Below are positions 5,591-11,578 of a DNA stretch of 11,578 bases, in pieces. The position numbers and the translations under genes were made by a program. Source of the stretch: Deltaproteobacteria bacterium (GTDB lineage Bacteria > Desulfobacterota > Desulfobacteria > Desulfobacterales > JAFDFH01); the NCBI GenBank assembly GCA_019309945.1, contig JAFDFH010000160.1:1-11578 (forward strand). The letters are read 5' to 3'. Position 1 is the stretch's first letter. Every line of letters starts with the position of its first letter. The notes under the pieces are model-generated. The model ran no database searches. It was not told the origin of the DNA and worked only from the letters and a program-made list of their open reading frames with translations.

Positions 5591-6706
5591 ATGGATAGAA
5601 GATCTTTTCTTAAACTTTTAGGACAGGGCCTTTTTGTGTCATGTGGGTTTTTAACCTGTTCTTCTTTAGCCTGGGCCAGGGATGCGTTCGGTCTGGCCCT
5701 TGAAGGTCAAGATCTAATCCAGAAGAAAAATTTTGCCCAAGCGGTTATTGTTCTTAATCAGGCTGTAGATCTAAACCCGGACAGTGATTGGGCATTTGGT
5801 CTTCTTGGCCGCGCGTACAGGGAGCTTGGACAAAAAGCTGAAGCTGTGACAGCATTCAGAAATGCGATTCGTCTGAACCCGCAAGATTCGTATTCACGAA
5901 TGATGATCGAAATCATGACCCAAAAACCGATACCGGGCTTAAAAAAAATGAGAAGACAGCCCCTTTCTTCGCTTAAAAAACAGGTTTATGAGGAAGAGGT
6001 TGTGATGATAAGCAGAATTCAAGCTGAAAAGGGTCTTGCGTATAATGTAAGGCGTGTTGTGATTGATCCGGGGCACGGTGGCTTCGATTCGGGTGCAGTT
6101 GGCCGGAACGGGCTGAAGGAGAAAGATGTTACATTGGATCTTGCCAGAAGGCTTCATGAACGGTTGAAATATAACAAAAAGATAAAGTCTTTTCTAACCC
6201 GTACAGGTGACTATTATGTCCCCTTAAGCGCTCGAACTGCAACCGCCAATCAATACCAGGCAGATTTGTTCATCAGCATGCATATCAATGCAAACGAAAA
6301 ATCGACTTCCCATGGATCCGAAACCTATTACTGTTCGGAGAAGGCCTCAAGTGCTGAAGCTGAAAAAGTCGCGGCCCTGGAGAACGCGGTAATCCAGTAT
6401 GACGAAATTTACAAGAAAAGGCCGGACTATATCGATATTGAGGCGATTTTATTTAAGTTTGAGCAAAGACTTTACTGGAGTGAAAGCGGTAAGTTTGCAA
6501 ATGCTTTTCAGGAACGCTTCAAGAAAAGGCTTCCACTTAAAAGCAGGGGCGTACATTCAGCCAATTTCTATGTTTTGAGAAAGGCTAAGATGCCTTCAAT
6601 ACTTCTAGAAACCGGATTTATTTCCAATCCAGACAATGAAGCCAGGCTAAAAAACCCCGATTTCAGGGAAAAGATCGTGGATGCTATTTTTAGGGGGTTT
6701 GCATGA
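5591..6706 (+). CDS. Tat-exported TPR/N-acetylmuramoyl-L-alanine amidase (AmiA/B/C type)
   Basis: This 371-residue periplasmic cell-wall hydrolase cuts the bond between N-acetylmuramic acid and L-alanine, as in daughter-cell separation. The N-terminus carries a twin-arginine signal (RRSFLK at residues 3-8, a hydrophobic stretch, then a probable cleavage near SLAWA, 25-29). Residues about 32-100 form two TPR-like repeats, which are not present in E. coli AmiA or AmiC. A basic linker follows. The Amidase_3 domain spans about 154-371, with zinc ligands His162 (DPGHGG), Glu177 (GLKEKDV) and His231 (SMHINAN) and catalytic Glu340 (LLETGFISN). The long segment 250-320 before the last motif may be the autoinhibitory helix known in this family. 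AAAGG lies 7 bases before the ATG. E. coli AmiA and AmiC are also Tat substrates. Confidence 0.93.
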   Translation: MDRRSFLKLLGQGLFVSCGFLTCSSLAWARDAFGLALEGQDLIQKKNFAQAVIVLNQAVDLNPDSDWAFGLLGRAYRELGQKAEAVTAFRNAIRLNPQDSYSRMMIEIMTQKPIPGLKKMRRQPLSSLKKQVYEEEVVMISRIQAEKGLAYNVRRVVIDPGHGGFDSGAVGRNGLKEKDVTLDLARRLHERLKYNKKIKSFLTRTGDYYVPLSARTATANQYQADLFISMHINANEKSTSHGSETYYCSEKASSAEAEKVAALENAVIQYDEIYKKRPDYIDIEAILFKFEQRLYWSESGKFANAFQERFKKRLPLKSRGVHSANFYVLRKAKMPSILLETGFISNPDNEARLKNPDFREKIVDAIFRGFA

Positions 6707-6730
6707 AGATGATCTTTCACTATGTTTTCT

Positions 6731-6842
6731 TTAACCCTAACCCGAAAAAGCCGGAACCCAAAATATTTGCCACAAAGACACTAAGACACAAAGGATATAT
6801 TTACTATTCTTTCTTCGCGCCGTGGTGCCTTAGTGGCAGAAT
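6731..6842. repeat. Intergenic repeat with imperfect inverted arms
   Basis: Left arm 6767-6795 (TTGCCACAAAGACACTAAG and onward) and right arm 6813-6841 (ending CTTAGTGGCAG) are inverted copies matching at about 20 of 29 positions. The preceding 6731-6756 resembles 5203-5229. Short CCACAAAGACAC-type repeats are common in intergenic DNA of such genomes, as I recall. The sequence separates the amidase and TPR genes. Confidence 0.55.
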
Positions 6843-6894
6843 GGAAAAAGTTGTGCCACAAAAAGCACAAAATTTACAACTAAGGAACTAAACG

Positions 6895-7782
6895 GTGAAC
6901 GCTAAACCTGTGAACACCCGTGTTTTTCCAATGCGGCTCAATGGCCTGATTTTCATTCTGATAACTGCGGTCATCCGGCTGACATGGATTGATGTCGGGT
7001 ATGCTGCAGATGTAAACGAGCTTATCTTTCAAGGGGCCGACTACCATTACAAGGGATATCTGGACAGGGCGATTACCAGTTTTAAAGCTGCCGTTCGGCT
7101 TGATTGGACAAATGAATATGCCCACAATCAACTTGGAATCCTGTATGCCAAGAAAAACAGGTTTGACAAGGCTTTTGAGGAATTTTCATATGTTACCAGC
7201 TTAGATGCGCAGAATACCTTTGCGCTGTTGTGGCTGGGAATTCTTCATTTGCGTGAAGCCCGGATCAATAAGGCTTTTGACAGTTTTAATAAAATTATTC
7301 AGATTGATCCGGAAAATGCTGATGCCTACTATTTTCTTGGTGCAATCTATAATTTCAGGCACAATCCGGTCAAGGCGATAGAGTATCTAAAAAAAGCAAG
7401 GGACGCCGACTCAGAGGAGGTTGACACCCACTATCGGCTGGGGAAAGCCTTCCATAATCTGGACATGGTTAAAAATGCATTTTTTGAATACCAAAGGGCC
7501 CTCGAAATCAAGGCCACCCATACAAAAGCACGCAATGAAATCGGATGGATCTACTATAACCAGGGTGATATCAAAACCGCCATATCCTTATGGAAAAAAA
7601 CACTTTCAATAAACAGCAAGGACCGAGACGCTATCTTTAACCTGGCCAAGGCGTATAATGAAATTGCATGGAATGCGTTTAAGGCCGGGAATATGGATGA
7701 TGCGGTTAGGTATTGGAAAAAGACACTCAAAGTCAATCCCAGCAACAAGGCGGCCAAATATTATATTCACCAATACGAATAA
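6895..7782 (+). CDS. Exported tetratricopeptide-repeat protein
   Basis: This 295-residue protein has a hydrophobic N-terminal segment (about 15-33), a plausible signal-peptidase site near GYAAD (35-39), and about seven tandem 34-residue TPR units filling residues 40 to 290. Consensus TPR positions are clear, for example the A/F pattern in RAITSFKAAVRLD and the NPxN-like turns. TPR arrays are protein-binding scaffolds, and this one has no enzymatic domain. The protein is probably periplasmic or membrane-attached. The GTG at 6895 is taken as start because AAGGA (6882-6886) is 8 bases upstream. The ATG at 6931 is the alternative and would still keep the signal segment. It follows the TPR-amidase gene after a repeat, so an envelope role with it is a guess. 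The iron-sulfur gene starts 50 bases downstream. Confidence 0.85.
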   Translation: MNAKPVNTRVFPMRLNGLIFILITAVIRLTWIDVGYAADVNELIFQGADYHYKGYLDRAITSFKAAVRLDWTNEYAHNQLGILYAKKNRFDKAFEEFSYVTSLDAQNTFALLWLGILHLREARINKAFDSFNKIIQIDPENADAYYFLGAIYNFRHNPVKAIEYLKKARDADSEEVDTHYRLGKAFHNLDMVKNAFFEYQRALEIKATHTKARNEIGWIYYNQGDIKTAISLWKKTLSINSKDRDAIFNLAKAYNEIAWNAFKAGNMDDAVRYWKKTLKVNPSNKAAKYYIHQYE

Positions 7783-7832
7783 AAGCTCGCCTTTTGCATG
7801 GATAAGGACAACTCAAAAAAAGGATGGTGTTT

Positions 7833-9095
7833 ATGATCGATTTTGACGAGGAAAGAAAACGGTTCGAAGCGACGTGCACGGCCTGCGGCGATTGCGTGTC
7901 GGTCTGTCCGATCATCCCTATGACCGATATCCACGAAAATGACCCGGCCTCGGTCATGGAAGGAGTGCTCGATGTCTTTCGCCAGGGGACCGCGGATGAT
8001 GTGTCGCGTACACGCATTTACGCCTGTATGAGCTGTCTGGCATGCCGGTCCGGGTGCCCTGAAGGGCTTGATCCCTCAATGGGCCTTTCCCTGGCCCGGG
8101 AATTGCTGCAGCAACAAGGCGACCCCATGCCTCGGGGGCTGGCCTTTCTTTTGCCCGAAGCGGAATTCAACCTCATGAAGGCCATCGAGTCTGTGCAGAT
8201 CAAACCGGCCGAGAGAACCTGGGTAACCGACGTTGAAAAGCAACAGCCGCAGCCCGCCAAAACGGTCATTTTTACAGGCTGTACAGGGATCATGCAGCCC
8301 GATCTGATTTCCTCGGCCCTGGATCTGATCCAACGGATCGATCCCTCGGTCCAGGCGCTCGGCGGCGTCGATTACTGCTGCGGGGATACCAACCTGCGGG
8401 CCGGCCGGCCCAGGGAGGCCAAAGCGCATTTTATTCGGCTGACAAGCGCCTTAGATGCATTTGCACCGGAAACAATCGTTTTTATGTGTCCGACCTGCAA
8501 TGCCTTTTTCGATCAGCACCTCCCTGAAGTGGACTGGTCCTGGCGGTTTGTGACCGATTTTCTGGCTGAAAACCTGGAAAAGCTTGGGCCGCTCAAAAGC
8601 ATTGAAGCCACCGTTACCATCCACGACGCCTGCCACCTGGTGCGTGGAGAGCGTCCGAACATTGAATCTCCCCGGAAGATACTTGCCGCAATACCTGGTG
8701 TTCAAATTGTTGAAATGCAAAATACCCGTGAATCTGCACTTTGCTGTGGCGGATCGGCCATGGCTGCCATCGGAAAGCCCGGTGCCGTATTTCGCGCGCG
8801 GCGACTGGACCAGGCCAGGGAAACCCGTGCGGACATTCTGGCCCCTTACTGCCCGGGATGCCAGTCGGTTTTTGCCACGGAACGCCCTCATTTGCCTTTT
8901 AAAATCGAATCCGTCATTACACTCCTGGCAAGATCCGCAGGTTTCGAACACCAAGACCGACTCATGCACTACCTGAGTCTTCAGGACGGCGATGCCGTGC
9001 TGCGAGAAACCGAGGGATTCATTCAGGCTTCGGAACTGCCCGAAGAAAAACTCCGTAATTTTATTCCCAAGTATTTTAGAGGCTCGAGCCGGTGA
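7833..9095 (+). CDS. HdrD/GlpC-like iron-sulfur protein with two CCG domains
   Basis: This 420-residue soluble redox protein has two 4Fe-4S ferredoxin motifs, CxxCxxCxxxC at Cys15/18/21/25 and Cys65/68/71/75. Two CCG (DUF3483/PF02754) domains follow: Cys150, Cys182-183, Cys219 and Cys222, then Cys267, Cys304-305, Cys340 and Cys343. CCG domains hold the catalytic cluster of heterodisulfide reductase HdrB/HdrD and occur in GlpC, LutA, TmcB and DsrK. All ligands are present, so it should be active in electron transfer or disulfide/quinone-linked chemistry. ATG 7833 is preferred over ATG 7824 because AAGGA ends 8 bases before it. No hydrogenase, FAD subunit or membrane partner gene is adjacent, so its partner is unknown. 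It is more GC-rich than the genes upstream. Confidence 0.9.
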   Translation: MIDFDEERKRFEATCTACGDCVSVCPIIPMTDIHENDPASVMEGVLDVFRQGTADDVSRTRIYACMSCLACRSGCPEGLDPSMGLSLARELLQQQGDPMPRGLAFLLPEAEFNLMKAIESVQIKPAERTWVTDVEKQQPQPAKTVIFTGCTGIMQPDLISSALDLIQRIDPSVQALGGVDYCCGDTNLRAGRPREAKAHFIRLTSALDAFAPETIVFMCPTCNAFFDQHLPEVDWSWRFVTDFLAENLEKLGPLKSIEATVTIHDACHLVRGERPNIESPRKILAAIPGVQIVEMQNTRESALCCGGSAMAAIGKPGAVFRARRLDQARETRADILAPYCPGCQSVFATERPHLPFKIESVITLLARSAGFEHQDRLMHYLSLQDGDAVLRETEGFIQASELPEEKLRNFIPKYFRGSSR

Positions 9096-9438
9096 AAGAG
9101 ATAATGGGCGCAACTTCCGATCGATGATTTGCATTAAAAATGACACGCTTCGGTAGGGTGAGCATAAAATGAAGCTGACGGCGGATTAAATAACGCGGCT
9201 CCCAGGGGTCTGCCCCTTCATCAAAAGATAGTCAAACGCAACAACAGCACCTTGATCCTATGTATCAGTCCGATATGCCTTGATTCTTTATACAGTGATC
9301 TGAACCAATGGCATTGCCTCGTACGTGAAAGACCGGGCAGCCAATTGCCGTTCTTTGTCTTTTGTTCGATGCTGGAACGGATGGTGGCTATAGGCGATTG
9401 AAAGCGTTTAAAATATCCTGAAGGACGGATCTGCCAGG
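9096..9438. other. Intergenic region between convergent genes
   Basis: No gene of any size is supported in this stretch between the iron-sulfur gene and the regulator gene. The only structures I see are a short AGGGG/CCCCT hairpin at 9204-9217 and a better one at 9328-9362. Confidence 0.6.
9328..9362. terminator. Hairpin, possible bidirectional terminator
   Basis: AAAGAC (9328-9333) pairs with GTCTTT (9357-9362). Inside that, GGCA (9336-9339) pairs with TGCC (9346-9349) around a 6-base loop, with an internal loop between the two stems. The plus side continues into one more T, then G. It lies between convergent genes, but 230 bases after the plus-strand gene, so it is a weak candidate. Confidence 0.25.
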
Positions 9439-10704
9439 CTATCCTTGCTTATACCTCTGAGAGAGACTTCTGGTGAGGTATGTCAAGGCCCTCTCGAACG
9501 TCACATCGTCCAGATTCATGAATGAGATCCGGAAGTAGTCCCGGTACTCCTGCGAGAAAGAAAATTCACTCCCCATATGCCAGGGCGGGTTTGGCGGTTC
9601 CCGGTATTCCCGGGCTTTAACCCATAGGCTGTAACCATGTTGAGGACCGGGCAGTGACAGGTCCGGATAGCGAGATAGGATGGACTGCAGAAGGGCCTTG
9701 CGCTCCTCGATTTTCACGGTGGTTTTATGGATGTAATCCCGGTAAAGGCCGTTGTGGATGAATTCGCGTACAAATTTCTGCAGAATGCCGGCACTGGCGA
9801 TGTCTGAGGTAAATTTGGTGTAGAGAAATTTATCATACAGGTCTGCGGGAACGACCATGAATCCCAAACGTATTCCGGAAACCGTGGTCTGCGAGAGTGA
9901 TTTGATGTAGATGGTTTTATCCGGGAGGATATCTACGAACCGGGGGCCGGGCGATTCATGATACTCGGACAGATAATCATCTTCAAGGATGTAAAGGGAG
10001 TGGGCGCGGGCTCTTTTGGCGATTTGCTCCTTTTTCCCCTGGCTGTAGGACATCCCCGTAGGGTTGTGGACCGTGGGCATGGTGTAGAACAGCTGAATTT
10101 GCCGGGACAGAATCCTGTCCAGGGCCTCGATATCGGGGCCGTCTTCTTCAAGCGGTACAAAGTGTTTTGCCTTGAACAGGGAAATGGCTCCCGGGTAGGT
10201 GGGGTCTTCGAAGAGGATGCTTTCCGATATACCCGCAGAGAAGACCTTGGCCGTGAGATCCAGACCCTGCTGCGCGCCGGAGATAATCAGCATTCGCCGG
10301 GTGGGAACGTGGTAGAATTCACCCAGAGTCCTGATCAATTCCGTGTCTCCTTCCACCGGCGGTGCTGAAAACACCCCGGCCTTCTGCTCGTCAAACAGGT
10401 TTGCAAAAATTCGTCCGGCTTCGCGGAACGGGAAAAATGTTTCGGAGATATAGTTTGTTTTGAAATCGAAAATATCCCCGGTCCGGTCGATTTTTTCTGG
10501 AAAACGGACATACGAACCGCTTCCAACGATATTTTCGAGATATCCTCTGGTTTTCAGCAGGTCGAACGCCTTTTGAACCGTCAGTTTGCTGCAGGAAAAC
10601 TCCGCAGCAAAAAAGCGGATGGAGGGGATTTTTTCCCCGGGTTTGAATAGGCTGTCTTGGATCCGTTTTTCGATTTTATCGGCAATTTGGACGTAAAGTG
10701 TCAT
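9439..10704 (-). CDS. MocR/PdxR-family GntR-aminotransferase regulator lacking the PLP lysine
   Basis: This 421-residue transcription factor has an N-terminal GntR winged helix (about residues 2-68, with LTVQKAFDLLKTRGYLE as recognition region) and a type-I aminotransferase-like effector domain (about 80-415). Aminotransferase landmarks are GAQQGLDL (143-150), EDPTYPG (166-172), HNPTG (213-217), EDDYLSEY (241-248) and FRISF (391-395). The usual SFSKTLxPGLRLGY motif reads SLSQTTVSGIRLGF (269-282), so Gln272 (codon CAG) replaces the lysine that forms the Schiff base with PLP. Start at ATG 10704 puts the winged helix at the expected place. An upstream in-frame ATG at 10755 would cover the operator and is unlikely. 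It is divergent from pdxS, so it is the presumed PdxR-like regulator of PLP synthesis and probably of itself. Confidence 0.9.
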   Translation of the reverse strand: MTLYVQIADKIEKRIQDSLFKPGEKIPSIRFFAAEFSCSKLTVQKAFDLLKTRGYLENIVGSGSYVRFPEKIDRTGDIFDFKTNYISETFFPFREAGRIFANLFDEQKAGVFSAPPVEGDTELIRTLGEFYHVPTRRMLIISGAQQGLDLTAKVFSAGISESILFEDPTYPGAISLFKAKHFVPLEEDGPDIEALDRILSRQIQLFYTMPTVHNPTGMSYSQGKKEQIAKRARAHSLYILEDDYLSEYHESPGPRFVDILPDKTIYIKSLSQTTVSGIRLGFMVVPADLYDKFLYTKFTSDIASAGILQKFVREFIHNGLYRDYIHKTTVKIEERKALLQSILSRYPDLSLPGPQHGYSLWVKAREYREPPNPPWHMGSEFSFSQEYRDYFRISFMNLDDVTFERALTYLTRSLSQRYKQG

Positions 10705-10720
10705 TTTACCCGTTTCACCC

Positions 10721-10748
10721 TTGACATAAATGATACAAAATGTAAAAT
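10721..10748 (+). promoter_or_regulatory. Candidate pdxS promoter
   Basis: A perfect TTGACA (10721-10726) is followed after 16 bases by TAAAAT (10743-10748). The GTATCA-type half-sites fall in the spacer and just after the -10, so a bound regulator would contact the polymerase footprint. The leader would be about 110 bases. Confidence 0.45.
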
Positions 10749-10780
10749 GTATCATATTAATTTAAAAGTGTACCGTATCA
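10731..10780. promoter_or_regulatory. Candidate operator: GTATCA half-sites
   Basis: Three copies of one hexamer lie in the divergent region: TGATAC (10731-10736, inverted), GTATCA (10749-10754) and GTATCA (10775-10780). The first two form a perfect inverted repeat, ATGATACA and TGTATCAT, with a 10-base spacer. The last two are direct repeats followed by similar T/A-rich tails. MocR regulators usually bind repeated half-sites near divergent promoters, so these are the likely sites of the neighbouring regulator. That assignment is inference. Confidence 0.5.
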
Positions 10781-10781
10781 A
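10751..10781 (-). promoter_or_regulatory. Candidate promoter for the MocR regulator gene
   Basis: On the minus strand TTGATA (10781-10776) and TATGAT (10756-10751) are each one base from consensus, but the spacer is 19 bases, longer than optimal. Both hexamers overlap the GTATCA half-sites, which would allow autoregulation. Confidence 0.3.
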
Positions 10782-10868
10782 TTAATCGTTATATAACACA
10801 TACCCGCCGAAAGTGCAAAACACAGGGCGTTCTGCAAAGGATGGCGGACAAAAAAAAGGAGAGGCAGC

Positions 10869-11578
10869 ATGGAACGTGAAACGCTCAACAAGGGCTTTGC
10901 CGAAATGTTCAAAAACGGGGTGATCATGGACGTGACCACGCCGGAACAGGCTAAAATTGCAGAAGATGCGGGCGCCTGCGCGGTAATGGCGCTGGAACGG
11001 GTCCCTTCCGACATCCGCAAGGCCAGTGAAGTGGCCCGCATGAGTGACCCGGGCATGATCGAAAAGATTATGCAGGCGGTATCGATCCCTGTCATGGCCA
11101 AAACCAGGATCGGTCATTTCATGGAGGCACGCATCCTGGAAGCGCTTGGTGTCGACTTTATCGACGAGAGCGAGGTCCTCACCCCGGCGGATGAGCATGC
11201 CCACGTGGACAAAACCGCATTTTCCGTGCCCTTTGTGTGCGGTGCCCGCAACCTGGGGGAGGGTCTGCGCCGGATCAACGAAGGGGCGGTAATGCTGCGT
11301 ACCAAGGGGGAAGCCGGGACCGGGAATGTCGTCGAAGCCGTTCGTCACATGAAAACCATTACCCGTGAGACCAAAGCACTCCTGGGGATGGATGACGAGC
11401 AGCTTGCGGCCAAAGCCTCCGAATACAGGGTGCTCGTGGCGCTGGTCAGGGAGACCCGCGATCTCCAGCGGTTCTCGGTGGTCAATTTCGCCGCCGGTGG
11501 TATCGCTACCCCGGCCGATGCCGCATTGATGATGGCGTTGGGCGCGGACGGGGTGTTCGTCGGTTCCGGCATCTTCAA
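10869..11578 (+). CDS. pdxS: Pyridoxal 5'-phosphate synthase subunit PdxS (3' end beyond the window)
   Basis: The first 236 residues of PdxS (usual length about 290) are present and the frame is open to the window end. PdxS is the (beta/alpha)8 synthase of the DXP-independent vitamin B6 pathway, making PLP from ribose 5-phosphate, glyceraldehyde 3-phosphate and ammonia supplied by the glutaminase PdxT. Recognised segments are NKGFAEMFKNGVIMDV (Asp21), VMAKTRIGHF (catalytic Lys78), IDESEVLTPADE, PFVCGARNLGEGLRRI, LRTKGEAGTGN (second catalytic Lys146), VVNFAAGGIATPADAALMM and GADGVFVGSGIF. All key residues are intact. AAGGAG (10856-10861) lies 7 bases ahead of the ATG. The gene is divergent from the MocR-type regulator, a known arrangement for pdxR-pdxST. 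pdxT is expected just downstream but is outside the window. Confidence 0.97.
   Translation, partial: MERETLNKGFAEMFKNGVIMDVTTPEQAKIAEDAGACAVMALERVPSDIRKASEVARMSDPGMIEKIMQAVSIPVMAKTRIGHFMEARILEALGVDFIDESEVLTPADEHAHVDKTAFSVPFVCGARNLGEGLRRINEGAVMLRTKGEAGTGNVVEAVRHMKTITRETKALLGMDDEQLAAKASEYRVLVALVRETRDLQRFSVVNFAAGGIATPADAALMMALGADGVFVGSGIF

Noticed and set aside
6703..6891. Open frame of 62 codons overlapping the amidase stop
   Set aside because: It is a translation of the intergenic CCACAAAGACAC-type repeat, with no ribosome binding site and no protein-like pattern.
8451..9146. Minus-strand open frame of 231 codons
   Set aside because: It is antisense to the HdrD-like gene, where all cluster cysteines are read on the plus strand.
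9204..9217. AGGGG-TCTG-CCCCT hairpin as terminator
   Set aside because: It has only five pairs and no T-run on either strand.
10782..11348. Minus-strand open frame of 188 codons
   Set aside because: It is the antisense shadow of pdxS, whose plus-strand translation matches the family from end to end.

Overview
The window looks like chromosomal accessory DNA from an anaerobic, probably sulfate-reducing deltaproteobacterium (Desulfobacterota, Desulfobacterales-like). That is an inference. It rests on an HdrD/GlpC-type iron-sulfur protein with two CCG domains, a DUF169 protein, a likely selenocysteine-containing G3E GTPase, and long AT-rich intergenic stretches full of palindromic and dispersed repeats. 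No rRNA, tRNA, CRISPR array or complete transposase gene was seen.

Layout. 1-533 is non-coding and begins with one copy of a 92-bp dispersed repeat. 534-1712 (+) encodes a fosmidomycin-resistance-like MFS exporter. Convergent to it, 1801-2394 (-) encodes a small CobW/P47K-type G3E GTPase. Its frame is interrupted by one TGA exactly where the family has the first Cys of its metal-binding GCxCC motif, and a SECIS-like hairpin follows. I read this as one 197-residue selenoprotein. 2395-3035 holds a 161-bp palindromic element with an 8-bp flanking direct repeat. 3036-3824 and 3862-4929 (+) form a DUF169-nitrilase pair. A second palindromic element with nearly the same ends starts 9 bases after the nitrilase stop, so the pair is bracketed by related elements. 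5110-5590 is non-coding, with hairpins and the second copy of the 92-bp repeat.

5591-6706 (+) encodes a Tat-exported TPR/N-acetylmuramoyl-L-alanine amidase. 6895-7782 (+) encodes an exported TPR protein. 7833-9095 (+) encodes the HdrD/GlpC-like protein. 9096-9438 is non-coding. 9439-10704 (-) encodes a MocR/PdxR-type regulator, divergent from 10869-11578 (+), the first 236 codons of pdxS (PLP synthase), which runs off the window.

How the parts work together. The pdxR-like/pdxS pair is a classical local regulatory arrangement, with GTATCA half-sites in the shared intergenic region. The regulator, however, has Gln where the PLP-binding Lys should be. The DUF169-nitrilase pair probably acts as a unit whose substrate cannot be read from sequence. 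The amidase and TPR protein are envelope functions. The strongest candidates for something undescribed are the Sec-containing G3E GTPase and the lysine-less MocR regulator.
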